64,000 bases of DNA from Ypsolopha sequella (GCA_934047225.1 OW203988.1:4250229-4314228); one strand, 5' to 3'. Positions 19,575-31,085 are shown, counted from the first letter of the stretch. Program-made: numbers and translations. Notes: generated from the sequence alone by a model not told the origin.

Positions 19575-20800
19575 ACTTTTTATCGTTTTTCAAAGTATTC
19601 ACTTTCCAATCGGTCGAACCGGTTATTAAAACATTTATTCCACTCCAAAGTGGGGGTGTTCAATATGGCTGATTTGAAAGCGTTGACTGTGTCTTCACCT
19701 TTGACCACGAAGAGATTTCTTAATTTTTGGAAAAAAATATATTTTTTTAAATTTCTCTACCTCGAAGTAATTCGGGGGAGAGTAAGAGGACAGCTCACAG
19801 GCAAAAAAACAGGAGGTCCACCATGCCTGGGACCGATGAATGGCGGTATATCCATCCCTAATAGCCGGGCCTTATAAGGAACAGACTGGTGACGGGCAGT
19901 GGCGTCACTGGTGCCAGGGTTCCAGCACCGCGCTCACCAACCCGCCTGCCCAGCGTGTGTGATTATGGGCAATTCTTCCAGGTTGACCGCCGGGAGTAGC
20001 AAAGTCCTGGAAAGGCTTATGTCCAGCAGTGGACGAACTAGGCTGATGGATGAATAGATGATGAAAGAAATTTTAGGGCTTAGGTAAAGACTGTATAGAG
20101 GATGGTCAAGAAATTCTACGTTTTCCTGCTTCACATACTCAATTGACTGACGAGCGCTGTGTGAGCTTGCGTTGTCATGGTGTAGGATGATGCGTCATTT
20201 TGGGTTAGATTTCTGAAGTTTGGCGATGACTTGTGGTAAACAAACTGTGATATATCACTCTGCATTAACCGTTCTACAATTGAACATGACCGTTTTTCCC
20301 CACAAACTTAGCCACCATCTTCTTTGAATTGCTTCTAGAGTAAACAACTTTATTAGCCTTTGGCTCGTCTTGGAAGACGTAGATTGTGGATTGTTGTTTG
20401 GAATCGTGATCGTAGGCATAGATCTAAGGTTCGTCACCACTGACGATATCGTAGACAGCATTTGACTCTCCTCAGTTGAACCTTTAAAGAGTTTTCGGAA
20501 AGCAAATGCAGGATCCAACTGGCTTTCTTACACACAGCGCCCCATGGATCTTTTGAATGGTTGTCCCTAAAATCCTCCCGATATATCACATGACGATCTT
20601 CGAGGATTAATTGTCTTACAGCAACAATGTTATCTTCAGTGAAGGCGGATTATGGACGTCCCTCACGAGATTTGGCACCAAGACTGGTATGCCCACGCTG
20701 GAATTCTAAATACCAGCGTTTGACAGACCGCAGACATATGGCTTCATCATGGAACACAGATGTTAGCTTTTCGAAACACTGAAACCGTAAATTAGTGCGC
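19575..20800 (-). pseudogene. mariner transposase relic split by a LINE 3' fragment
   Basis: Reading minus from about 20800: 'VKRWYLEFQRGHTSLGAKSR' and 'EGRP.SAFTEDNIVAVRQLI' then 'EDRHVIYRED' (helix-turn-helix half), later HDNASSHS on a shifted frame, then 'IEYVKQENVEFLDHPLYS' and LSPK. An insertion (19752-20062) intervenes, and then 'VVKGEDTVNAFKSAILNTPT' and 'LEWNKCFNNRFDRLESEYFE' complete the C-terminus. Where the third catalytic aspartate is expected (normally SPDLSPNDFF) the copy reads SLYLSPKISF, so it is lost. Multiple frameshifts. It is a different mariner lineage from the intact copy at 1285-2325. Confidence 0.8.
19752..20062 (+). repeat. LINE 3' end fragment inserted in the mariner relic
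   Basis: From 'CTCGAAGTAATTCGGGGGAG' through 'CACCATGCCTGGGACCGATG' and 'CTTATGTCCAGCAGTGGACG' to a GGATGAATAGATGATG tail. It is a close copy of 57010-57330. The tail is typical of lepidopteran RTE-type LINEs. About 310 bp, strongly 5'-truncated. The open frames within it are not genes. Confidence 0.8.
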
Positions 20801-21330
20801 GGCGTTCAATCGTGTACTGTGTTCTGTGGTACTGGCATCCCTGTCTTCCCTCGCTGCCGCTCGCCTTTCCACTAAACCACTAAACTTAACAGCAAGATTC
20901 TGCATACCTATAATTTTTTTCTTTCTTTTTTTTTATGAAGCATATAGATATTTTTATGAAAACATGTATATATTATAAGTATATAAATATGATATTTTGT
21001 TTAAGATTTATCTAACACTATACAAACCTAAAATACAAAAAAAAATATTTTTTTTGGGTTTCAAACATTACAAGCTGTCTTTCTGATTGATAATTGTAAA
21101 TTAATTGTGTAAAGCGCCCATATATCGATGAATCCACACGTTATAGAAATTGTAAGATGATCTCCACTTTAATTTAATTAAAAAGTAAATATATATATTT
21201 TTAAGTTTAGCATAGTAAAAGGGGCAGTCTGAAAACCAGCGTTGTGTTGTTGTTACACAACACGCAACATGTCTGAGACTGTTCCTTTTGCCACATAAGT
21301 GCATAGGAATACTATTATTTAGTTAAGTAT
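20801..21330. other. AT-rich stretch, nothing recognised
   Basis: No shared repeat or protein motif. Confidence 0.4.
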
Positions 21331-21425
21331 TCTAAGTTAACATGTATTTTTTTGTATTTCTATGTACATCTTACATCTTGTGGCAATAAATACCTTTTGA
21401 TTTGATTTGATTTGATTTGATTTGA
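21331..21425 (+). repeat. Retroposon 3' end with (TTGAT)n tail
   Basis: 'ATGTACATCTTACATCTTGT', then 'GGCAATAAATACC', then six TTTGA/TTGAT units (about 21397-21426). An AATAAA-containing 3' end plus a pentamer tail is typical of non-LTR retroposons; the body is not recognised. Confidence 0.5.
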
Positions 21426-21439
21426 TTTAATTGGCTGCG

Positions 21440-22330
21440 TTCAGAGATTACCGGTATCGGAACCGGAACCAGACCCGACCGGACGTTTGATGCAGTTATC
21501 GCTAAAACTTCCGGGATACGTGTATCACTAGGCACAGTCATACACGCAGCACTGACAATGTCTTCCAAGACTGTTGGCACTTTTTGTTGTACGAAGCGTT
21601 GAGCACAGGTTGCCAGGTTGGCGCCAAATGCCAACCGTGGTCTCTGTTAAAATTCGGATGGTTATTTATATCGATTGCTTCCATCACCTTCCGGGGAATA
21701 AAGAATTTCTTCTTGGCCAGTACGGTGGCTTTGCCTGTTGTGGTTTATAATTAAAAGTAGTTTTATGTTTCAACGTGTATTTAGACAAAACATGACAAGC
21801 AAGCAAGTAATGGCGGGAGAATGGCGGCGAGCCTTACCACAGACAATACGTTTATATTTTTAAAACTAAATAGTAAAGAGGATGCACAGACAAGGTGTTT
21901 AAATTATTCTCTCCAACATTTGATTGTCAAACCAAATATAGTGACTAGCTCAAAATAAGGTGACTAGTATCCGGAATTAAGGCCACTGCAAAGCCGTTTA
22001 TGTTAAGCTATTTTATGCTTCGTATGTGCTCTTTCAGACGTATTGTTTCACGTATGTTACTGTGCCCGCAGTCACACGGTATTTTGTATACTCCTGGGGC
22101 GCTTAAGGGATCTTTTATCTTTAGGAGATCTTAACATCTGTCGGATCTGCATCGGGGATCGGAAGATTGTTTTTACACAATATTTTCGAAGCAATAAGTA
22201 GGCGATTCTGTGTGTGATTCCTTTGTAGCCATATTAGGCCTCTTCGGAAGTTGTAGAAAATTATTGCACAGACATTTTCCTGAGTGAGATTAATTTTCGT
22301 ACGTGACCTGACATATTCAAAACAACGCTG
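21440..22330 (-). pseudogene. Penelope-like element relic (GIY-YIG endonuclease region)
   Basis: Minus-strand translation near 22110-22025 gives 'APGVYKIPCDCGHSNIRETI' and 'RLKEHI', the start of the GIY-YIG nuclease domain of Penelope-like retroelements (usual form GVYKIPC.CG..YIGET...L..R.KEH, here with a deletion). Upstream 'YCVKTIFRSPMQIRQMLRSP' fits the RT-nuclease linker. Downstream (about 21740-21625) 'KKKFFIPRKVMEAIDINNHP' and 'NFNRDHGWHLAP' fit the C-terminus of the same polyprotein. Frames change several times; the RT itself is missing. In Penelope elements this protein copies the RNA and nicks the target. Confidence 0.65.
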
Positions 22331-23167
22331 TGACTAAGCAATTTCATTAATCCTAATTCTTTCAATTGTTTTGATATTCTAAATTCGAACAAATTTGAAT
22401 ATCGAACAGTTCTAAATTTGAAATTGGCGGTAAATATGTAAACGATAGAACTTAAAAGGCATGCCTGGGATATGTTAATAAAAGTTAGTCAATATACCGA
22501 TTCATATCTCTTTAGATCAACGACATTATGTCGTTGGTTTAGATGAATCCTTTCTGACCCGTGTGGCACGATATTTTATTTACAATTCACCTTAATTTTA
22601 AATACGTCTAAGGCTTATAAAAAATCCATCTTCTCCGATCCTGATACACCTCTTTCGCACTCCACGTAGTATAATTAAAATTAAAGTAATATCTTGCCTC
22701 ACGTCTGGCAAGCTACCGCAACCCAATTTCGCCCCTGAGGATGGCATTCAGAAATAATGGTGGATTATTATCGCTCTGTGCCGGTTATGATGGCCGTTAA
22801 TCGTTCAGAGACCGGACTAGCTCGCAGTTGGGACAACTTTCACAAATAGGTCAAGTCCGAAAACCACTACCTCTTACTGCAGTGCTTTTGTCCTGGAAAT
22901 AAGCGATTATTATAAATTTTGTGGAGACGATACTCAGGACTATTCTATATTAAGAATCGTACTTGATGTAATTTTAGATAAATTCAGATGTATTTATTTT
23001 AGCTGTTTTTAGTTTTATTATTACTAATAACTAATATAGTTCATTTTATTGCTAGAATCATTTGTAACAAAAATCATAAAAAAATATGTTGGCAAATTCC
23101 AATTCACTTGTTTGTTAAGTAAAAATTACCAAGTTTTCACTACCTACAAAAATGGAAATAACTGTAT
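22331..23167. other. Mostly unassigned; small LINE tail inside
   Basis: 22615-22675 on the minus strand (CTGATACACCTCTTTCGC) matches the extreme 3' region of the LINE at 17361 and 59530. The rest shows nothing recognisable. Confidence 0.4.
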
Positions 23168-23790
23168 AAAAACCGGCCAAGTGCGAGTCGGGCCTCGCTT
23201 TGTTATGGTTCCGTACATATGACCATTTATTTAATTTTGGGTAATCCTCTAATTCTGTCAGACATAAAAACTGTAAAATTAAGTTGGTTGAGTATTCGGG
23301 GACGTAACTCTAAAACTACTTAATAAAACGGCGTTTTAAGTATTTGTTGTTTAAATACATCATATGGTACATAATATACAGGAATTTCAAATTCCTAACT
23401 GCGTTTGGCCTTTGAGATAGATCTTGTAACAAAAATGATCTAAAAATAGCAACTTTGATAGCCCCCCATTTCCCTTCTTTTTAAGATAAGTAAAAATAAA
23501 AAATAAACATTTGTTCTCTACTTAATGAGGTCAAAACAATACACCCCACATGCTAGGGTAAGAAAAGAAAAAAATGTTTGCTCCGTTTTCATGTATGAGG
23601 CCGATTGAGGCCCCCCTGAAAAATAATTTAAATATAATTTTAATTATATATTACCATTTTACACAACATATTAAAATTTCAGGTTTCTATCTCATTCCGT
23701 CTAAGAGCTCGAAGCCCGTGACAGACGGACAGCGGAGTGACATTAATAGAGCTCCGCTTTGCCCTTTGGGTACAGAACCCTATAAATTGG
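23168..23790 (+). repeat. Lepidopteran interspersed element, long variant
   Basis: Begins 'CGGCCAAGTGCGAGTCGGG', has 'GTTCCGTACATATGACC' and ends 'GCCCTTTGGGTACAGAACCC' after 'GACAGACGGACAGCGGAGTG'. At 620 bp it is about twice the length of the 53929 copy, with a different interior. Apparent open frames (23574-23973) overlap it and are not genes. Confidence 0.7.
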
Positions 23791-24009
23791 TATTTATTGA
23801 CACGGTATTTTCAACAGATTTCTAATAAAGAAAGTTCTCAATTCGACGTGAATGCATGTTTCCGATATTTGAGTCGATGTTGTTCCAAACTTTTTTTTCT
23901 CTATGGAATATTTTCTATATTTTGCAAATCTACAGTTTTAAATAGAAAAACTTCAACTAGGTACGCTTTTTAATAAATATCGTTTTTCCTTATCGAATAA
24001 GGGTCTCCT

Positions 24010-24170
24010 GGATGCCTATAAACAAAAATGTGTTCTGTACCCAAAGAGAAAAATGGAGCCTTATTAAAATCACACTTCGGACTCTTCTGTCTGTCCCCGT
24101 CCGTATGTCACGGGTCTCTAGAATGTAGAAAAAGTGAGATATAGACCTAAAATTTAAATATTTCATATAG
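24010..24170 (-). repeat. Lepidopteran interspersed element, 3' half
   Basis: Reverse complement of the 3' half: 'GTTCTGTACCCAAAGAG' followed by 'TCTGTCTGTCCCCGTCCGT'. It sits 220 bp from the preceding copy in the opposite orientation. Confidence 0.65.
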
Positions 24171-24215
24171 AACGTTGAGCCCAAACCAAAAATTTAATCA
24201 AAAACTCAATTTTAT

Positions 24216-24607
24216 ATAGTAGTTTATGCTACAAGGGCGAAAAGGAATAAATTACGGGGACGATTTAAAACACGAGCGTAAGGAGTGTTTTAAACGTACC
24301 CGAGTAATTTATTGCTCTTATGCCCGTGTATCATACTACGTTTTTCAATGCATAGTGTGAGTAAATAAAACAAATATAATCTTGTGAACTTTAAATTATG
24401 ATTGGCTCAAAAGGACTGTATCCAGAGCCGTTAAACAGTGGGAAAAAAAGTATAACATTTATGGTACTCAGGAAAGGCTGCAGGTTAGCCAACCATTGTA
24501 AATAAATAAAAAATTATAATAATAAAGCCCTAGGGCAAAATAATCGACTTTCTGTTCGGTTTTGATGCATAAAAAGTGGGCCTTTACGAGCACTTGCATT
24601 GAAAAAT
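24216..24607 (+). mobile_element. Fold-back element, family K, copy 1 (about 392 bp)
   Basis: The first 130 bp form an imperfect palindrome ('TTTATGCTACAAGGGCGAAA' mirrored by 'TTACGCCCGTGTATC.TACG'). The rest carries 'GGACTGTATCCAGAGCCGTT', a TAA-rich stretch, 'AAAGCCCTAGGGCAAAATAA' and 'AAAAGTGGGCCTTTACGAGC'. Copies at 39336 (plus) and 42151 (minus) have the same length and order. No coding capacity. Confidence 0.8.
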
Positions 24608-24796
24608 AATTTTTCAAGTGCCATACATGAGAAAGGAGTCGAAATTTTATTTTTCTTATCATTCATCTTATCATCAGTGTAATTTTCTAGCTAGAGCTCG
24701 TTGAGAAAAGAATAAAAAGATTTTGCTTTCTTCAAAGATAAAGAAATTCCGGCCATTGTTATCAGTTTTAGACCATTTTTGTTACGGGATGCATAA

Positions 24797-25023
24797 TATA
24801 TAAGGTCTTTCAATTTAAATTGAAAATAATTTAGGAGGGGATTCAGTATCGTTAATACATCACAATCCACTCCAAGTGGTCCGATCAGCTGTCTCAGTTT
24901 GTACGGACAAGTGAAGAAAAAGTGCGCGCAAGTAAAAGTACTTTGCAGTGGAATGTGATGTATTAACGATACTGAATCACCTCCTGAATTACTTTCAGTT
25001 TAAATTGAAAGACCTTATATATA
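24797..25023. repeat. Inverted repeat element, 226 bp
   Basis: Arms of about 75 bp: 'TATATAAGGTCTTTCAATTT', 'GATTCAGTATCGTTAATACA' and 'TCACA' mirrored at 24955-25023, with a 75-bp centre. Probably a MITE; single copy in the window. It abuts the larger inverted structure at 25036. Confidence 0.75.
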
Positions 25024-25035
25024 CCATAAACTGTA

Positions 25036-25699
25036 TTTTTATTAATACTGTTATTAAAACAATTAAAAAAAATATTATTACTCGATATATTTCGGCCCTC
25101 GGTATGGGGCCGTCATCAGTCGAATGTAAAAAAAATTTGTGACATATAATTTAGGTATAATAATAAAAAAATAAAGAGTAAAAGTGACACTGGTAAACAA
25201 TTTTAGTTTTAAACTATTTTCTAAAAAATAACAAAGTAGGTTTCTCTAAAAATTATGTTGGTTGTTGGTACGTCTATAGACGTCATATATCTGGTCACTT
25301 GGTGCTCATTATGGACCTGGACTCAACAGACAGCACTGACAGACATGACCCAACCGACCGACGAATTAGACCGCTCAAATTTTCTAGTAAAAACACCAAC
25401 AACATCACACAACCACCCAACCACCATCATCGATCATCCAAGAAGAGCAGTGATTAAATAATATCAAAAATAACCAACATAATTATTAGAGAAACCTACT
25501 TTGTTATTTTTTAGAAAATAGTTTAAAACTAAAATTGTTTACCAGTGTCACTTTTACTCTTTATTTTTTTATTATTATACCTAAATTATATGTCACAAAT
25601 TTTTTTTACATTCGACTGATGACGGCCCCATACCGAGGGCCGAAATATATCGAGTAATAATAATTTTTTTAATTGTTTTAATAACAGTATTAATAAAAA
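25036..25699. mobile_element. 664-bp inverted-repeat structure with hammerhead-like hairpins in the arms
   Basis: Left arm 25036-25263 and right arm 25471-25699 are near-perfect reverse complements. Outward from the centre they read 'AACCAACATAATTATTAGAG', 'AAACCTACTTTGTTATTTTT' and so on. Each arm contains CTGATGAC-GGCCC..GGGCC-GAAATATATC, oriented outward, on the plus strand at about 25616-25648 in the right arm. The 207-bp centre carries a small ORF. Long inverted terminal copies with hammerhead-type motifs occur in Penelope-like elements, and a Penelope relic lies 3 kb away, but the link is an inference. Confidence 0.75.
25311..25457 (+). CDS. Small ORF in the loop of the inverted structure
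   Basis: A 48-codon ORF starting MDLDSTDSTDRHDPTDRRIR, rich in Asp, Ser, Thr and Arg and ending in a His/Lys/Ser-rich tail. It fills the centre between the arms. It resembles no domain I recognise; a low-complexity N-terminus of a retroelement ORF1 is possible. A second frame (25255-25461) is also open, so openness alone is weak evidence. Hypothetical. Confidence 0.25.
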   Translation: MDLDSTDSTDRHDPTDRRIRPLKFSSKNTNNITQPPNHHHRSSKKSSD

Positions 25700-27770
25700 G
25701 CTCATAAAGGTTAAATATAATATATTTATAAACTGTATTTGCACAACGAATACTAAAAACACCGATTCATGATAAAGTTTTATAAATCTAAGAGGGAAAT
25801 GTTTATTATCATACAACTTACAATATACTAGTAAAATAACCTGTAACACATGCCACGTATGTAAATTATGATATAATTACCAGTAGTTGGAAGGAATTCC
25901 TTTATTACACTTTACAGCTTTCCGTTTTCGAAAGAACTTAGGACTTTTAACAAGCCCGCTATAATTTCCTGAAGTTTATAATCGTACTAAAAACATAAAT
26001 AGGGCAAACCAAGGTGTGGATGCCATTATTCTTTTAAGTTTATGAGTGACAGGCGGCGAGTAATTTGCGTGACGGCCGCCATATTTAGTTCGCCATTTTG
26101 AATTTGTTTTCACACGCCTGCACTAGGGGTCGACAAAGTAGGTAAAATACTAGACACGCACGGCCTTCTGAAAAATACCTTTCAGCCATTGAAGTATAAT
26201 GTAGGTACGAGTATTCTGATTCAGCAGATAAAGCATCCCATTTCTTTTCCGGTCCATTCAATAGGTGAGATGAGAATAGAGGTCCAACGCGGGTAAATCT
26301 GTTTTCACGTGGTTTTTACATTTCATCTTTTGGGGAAAGTTGTAAAAGATGTTCTTATTTATAAGGTAAGCAACTCAACGACAACATACGTATTAATATT
26401 TAGATGACATATTTACGTTATTATTTATATTTATTTATACATGATTTTATTTACATTTTATGACTTTATACTTGAAATTACCAAAATATAATATCATCAG
26501 CCGAATTTTAGGAAAAATGTATTAAAAGGCATTTATCCTCTTCGACCTTTTTGTTCCCAATAGGCATCATATAAAATATGATGTCCTCGAAACGGTTTTC
26601 AAATGGCCTCGCCTTTTATACAGGTAACAGACATCTAACCTGTTTACAAAGAAGTGACACAAGTAGATCTCACCAAAAAACTGTAAAGTAGATTGCCAAG
26701 ATTCACAAGCTGTCGCGAATATCGCGAGTTAAATTTGCGTAAAACTGTTTCTCATTATCAATTTAATATTTTCTATCTAATTGCACTAAATGAACACGGC
26801 ACCGGTAGGAGGAAGGTGGCAACACTGGTGCGATGATTTACAGTCAGCCATGAGTTGGAGCTGAGGGAGTAACAAATGATTTTGTGTTTCAATAGTAAAA
26901 GGATCATTGTTGAGTTTGAACATGTTCACTCTGCTTAATGAAAAGTACATATTCAGAAACAGATAGATTAGGATCAAAAGATTGTGTCAGGCAGTAGAAA
27001 TGAGTATGTTATCGCTGCGGCGATTGTATCATAATTATCAGACCAGTGAGAATTGGGGTGAATGTAATAGGAGTTTGGAGGTCACAGGGGTTTTGGCAGC
27101 CCAATTCAGATAAATATAATCAGTAAATTTTAGAAATACTAGTTTAGACAAGATAGTCAGATACGTGTGCACTATAAAGTGCAGTTACGTATATTAAATA
27201 AATAAGTTCAATTCGTAAGCCAGATAAGGCTTTACGACACAAGCTGATAAGCTTTCACTGTTTGAAATTTATCAGATCTCACGAAAAGCCAAAACTCTAA
27301 CTTTACAAAGCATAGCTCTACAAGCCCTGACTCTACAAACCCTTCATATTGATCAAAAAGTATGGCTTGGGCATGTCGCGGCCACTTCCATGGACTTATA
27401 GTAAGAAATTAAGTCCTTGGTATTTAATGTTGTGCCATGCAATAGACCCACGAAACAGCCAAGTCATACTTTTTGACCAAGACGAAGGGCGTGTAGAGTT
27501 AAGGGCTTGGCTCTACGTGAAATCTGATAACTTTTAAACAGTATAAGGTTATCAAGCTTGTGAGTCTTTGCATGATATGTTTTTGGTGGGATTTCATTTC
27601 GGGAATTTTTTCGTTGTTTGTGTGCAAATCCTAGCAGGACTTTTGGGAGTTTGGAATAAAATTGTTATATAATACATAACTGGACCACCTATATGAGTGT
27701 TTGGAGGGGAAAGTTACAATTTCAGCTTTCTAGGACTTCAGAAAGTACCATTGAGGTTTTCATGATCATG
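25700..27770. other. 2 kb without a recognised feature
   Basis: AT-rich sequence. Open frames at 25849-25586, 26977-26786 and 27349-27537 have no motifs or codon pattern suggesting genes. 26044-26102 has a locally higher GC content without other signals. Confidence 0.4.
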
Positions 27771-27810
27771 AGTGAATGAGTCAGTGAGTCAGTGAGTGAC
27801 ATATTTTAGG
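27771..27810. repeat. (GAGTCAGT)n microsatellite
   Basis: Short run of GAGT/CAGT units ('GAGTCAGTGAGTCAGTGAGT'). Non-coding. Confidence 0.6.
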
Positions 27811-28985
27811 TACTAATGAAATCCAAGGTACTAAACCCAGACAAATAAAACTTAGCATGTTTCATAAGTTAAGATCGTATTCTGAGAATTTGGGCTCCCT
27901 AGTAATATCCATATCGAATGTCTGGGGTTAGAAAATACGATGAAACGCTTCGAGAAAAGGTACGTAGTGCCCTACTTCCTTTGGTTCATCTTGGCGGAGG
28001 CATTGCCGTACCCTCAGATTATTTTCTATGAAAACAGTTCTCAGAGTTAAGAAATTAATAAAAAATAAGACCGATTCTCTCTTATATACTCGTATATTGC
28101 AAACACCATTAATAATACACTTTTTATTTTTAAGAATTACTCACACTGTTTCTACCTATTTTAATATTCCTTTTTGTTTATATCTATTACCTAATGTACG
28201 AGTATTCATGGCTGCTTCACATAGAGGTAATAAATATACTGCGTTCTTAACTTTATACACCAAAAACTAAAAATGTAATGGCCTTGCCAAAAAGACTTCT
28301 ATTCTAAACTACTAAGATTGAAAATGCTGGTATCGTGGTCACATTGGTAAGTAGCAGAGTGAAGTGATGTAGTGTCCCAGATGCACTAACCAGGCACCAC
28401 TTAAGCTGCTCCAGAAATTGCGGTATTTTCGTCCTTAATTCATTGCAGTACAGGCTTTGATAGAGTATTGTTGATGGTGTAATATTAGCTTTGGGACCCG
28501 ACCGTCGTTGGTAGGTTGAACTTGAATTATCTAGTAGCTAAAGATACGTCGTCGACACGTCATGCACTGTGCGTTTGGAGTGTATGAAAAGTAGTTTCTC
28601 GAGTAGCGTAAACTGAGATACACACACTTAGTTCCCGAAAATACGCCCGGATATAAGTTAAATCAAGACCCAACTAACTGTCGAATTCATTCACATTCAT
28701 TCACATCATCCTGATGACGAAACACGAGACTCAGTGACACCTAATAAGAAACGACACCCTAATTTCTAATTTATAATGCGCTTTTTATAACACTAGCCTT
28801 TTGCTAGGGTTCCGTCCTTACTGGACGAGCAATAAACTTGCGCAAGCTATCTTTTCTTAGCGGCCATATTTTATAATTTGGGCTCTATAGATTTCGTGAT
28901 GAGTGATTGACCGCAGTACTTAAAGGCTAAAGTATTTAACCATGGCGTCCTTCCAGTGATGACGTATACGGTGCTGAGACGTAGT
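27811..28985. other. Stretch without recognised genes
   Basis: 28028-28270 is open for 80 codons but shows no domain. 28804-28815 ('AGGGTTCCGTCC') may be a trace of the interspersed element. Nothing else was recognised. Confidence 0.4.
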
Positions 28986-29345
28986 TTCTTACCAAGGGCT
29001 TGATCCGCCGATTTAAAACGACCAACGACCTATGGAGCGGGCTATGCTTAGGATATCTCTTGGGATGGATCCGAAAGGTGGAGATCCGTCAGAGATCGAA
29101 GGTGACCGACATAGCCTGCCGAATCAGTAAGTTGAAGTGGCAGTGGGCTGGCCATATTTGTCGCTGACATGATGGCCGTTGGAACCGAAAGGCGATGGAA
29201 TAGGCCGACCTCAACCAAAAGGATGTCGCGGGTTATAGTGGCTCGATGAGGATGACTTGAGAACCGCCAAGAGTGGCGAAATATTGGGGAGGCCTATGTC
29301 CAGCAGTGGACGAACACAGGCTGATGGTTGGATGGATGGATGAGT
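28986..29345 (+). pseudogene. LINE ORF2 C-terminal relic plus 3' tail (RTE-type)
   Basis: Translation yields 'RPMERAMLRISLGM', then after a shift 'VTDIACRISKLKWQWAGHIC' and DGRWNRKAME with stops, then an end of 'GGCCTATGTCCAGCAGTGGA' and (GGAT)n. It is the C-terminal end of an RTE-type LINE protein and its characteristic 3' end, decayed by at least three stops and a frameshift. Confidence 0.8.
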
Positions 29346-29771
29346 GTTGGAGTAGTATTTCGCTTTATAGTCAAGTTACAGTACGATAAGACTCGGATAG
29401 CCGTTCATAAACTCACACTGGGTTGGGTTAACTTGGGTTACAACACTAACCCGTTCAAAAATCACTTCGCGTCGCAGCACTGCGACCGTTCAAAAATGGC
29501 AGTGTCGCTACTAGTGTTGACTTTTAAACCGACTTTAAAAAAGGAAAACGTGTCTCAATTCGACTGTATTTTTTTTTGTATATGATACTCCATAGCTCCG
29601 TCATTTCTGAACCGATTTGAATGTTTCTTTTTGGTTTGAAAAAATGTGCTTCCAGGTAGGTCTCGTTTTGAATTTGGCTATAATCTGATAAAGGGCTTCA
29701 GACATATGCAGTGGAACTCCTCAGAAAATTACAGCACACCAATTGAAATTAAAGCAATCGATTTGTACTAG

Positions 29772-30060
29772 AATGCTGATTGCATGGTATTGGTCATGGT
29801 AAATACTTGGAAATGGTAATTTCTCCACCTCAGCTTCGACTCTGGCCTCATTGCTTTAGAAATCCTCAAAGGCACATAACCCGAGATTGGGGCAATCACT
29901 ACTATTATAAATATTTCAAGGTGCTGATTGCAGGGTATAACCTGGAAATTATCAGAATTCCCACCTGACCTTCGATTCTGGTTTCATCACAATATCACTC
30001 CTCAACGGATCCTCAAGTTTGTGTGAGGGTGCTGGTTACGGGACATTACATGGAAATATA
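29772..30060. repeat. Degenerate tandem repeat, period about 105-150 bp
   Basis: Three diverged units start at about 29772 (TGCTGATTGCATGGTAT), 29921 (TGCTGATTGCAGGGTAT) and 30030 (TGCTGGTTACGGGACAT). The first two also share 'TTCGA.TCTGG..TCAT'. Spacing is unequal, indicating indels. Non-coding. Confidence 0.45.
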
Positions 30061-30253
30061 CTTACTTGCCCCTTGTTTTATATCAACACCGCGTTTACAA
30101 AAACTACTCAATTTTCACAATTTAACCCGTCGACATTAAAAAATGACAAATAAAATACTTTTATCAAAAAAATAGTAACAGACTTCAAATGTAACTGCAG
30201 TCATTCGATGAAAACTTTAAAATAATTACATACTGGTCAGTGCCAAAGTTAAA

Positions 30254-30365
30254 AACTTTTGCTGACTTCTTTCTTCCTGAAACATATAATATATGCTATC
30301 TAGACTAGAAGTCGGCGTATTTTCCACGATATAGACTTTAGGAAGAAAGAAGTCGGTAAAAGTGT
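30254..30365. repeat. Inverted repeat, about 110 bp
   Basis: 'TTTTGCTGACTTCTTTCTTC' mirrors 'GAAGAAAGAAGTCGGTAAAA' across an AT-rich centre. Likely a small MITE. Confidence 0.5.
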
Positions 30366-30644
30366 TATTTCTGTACCATCTGCTAGTATAAAGGTATAAT
30401 TATATAAAACTTTACATTTTAAAAACTGTTTCTAAATTTTGTAAAAAAAAAATATTCAACTCAACCCTGTGGGTCGCAAAGTTTGTATAGGCACGTACAA
30501 ATGACAGATAAACAACCATACTAAATCTAACGTAAAAATGCCGCTACACGGCGGAACTCGTTCAAAAACTCAGCGTTGCAACTCGAGTGTTCCAACCCCG
30601 CTGGTTGTTTAATGAACGCACTTCAGAGGTTCCAACGATGTACG

Positions 30645-31077
30645 TAGGGTTGCCAACTTTTTTTAGAAGAAATAAAGTATATCTGATTTCAGGGAACGTA
30701 AATAAAAAGTACGGTCCTTTAGAAAAAATATTCTTTATTCAAGAAACTTCAAAAAATTTTTGAAAAAAATGTCACGGTAGCTGCGGGCGACCAGAATCCA
30801 TACTAACATCCTCAAATCCTTTTATGAAACTGTATTTTTTGTGCTATTTTCATAAACACAAACGCACAACATAAAAAAATATCATCCACAATGAAGGAAG
30901 TCATACATTTTCCCTTGGATTTCTTTACGGCTCTGTTTTTGTTTTCAGTTTACGTCTAATGTTATGTAAAGATTGAAATAAAGTATTTCACGTACTTTAT
31001 TGGTATTCAAAAGTATAAAGTACAGAGACCCAAAATAACGTAAGATACTTTATTTTAAAGTACGTTTGGCAACCCTA
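30645..31077. mobile_element. hAT-type MITE with perfect 8-bp target duplication (433 bp)
   Basis: Terminal repeats TAGGGTTGCCAAAC.. at the left and their mirror '..GTTTGGCAACCCTA' at the right extend about 30 bp with the shared 'AATAAAGTAT'. GATGTACG flanks it directly on both sides (30637-30644 and 31078-31085). The exact 8-bp duplication identifies hAT-type insertion and suggests a recent event. The interior has no ORF. Confidence 0.88.
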
Positions 31078-31085
31078 GATGTACG

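Noticed and set aside
25608..25650. Canonical hammerhead ribozyme
   Set aside because: There is one extra base between CTGATGA and the stem, and stem III is only one possible base pair, so it is reported only as hammerhead-like.
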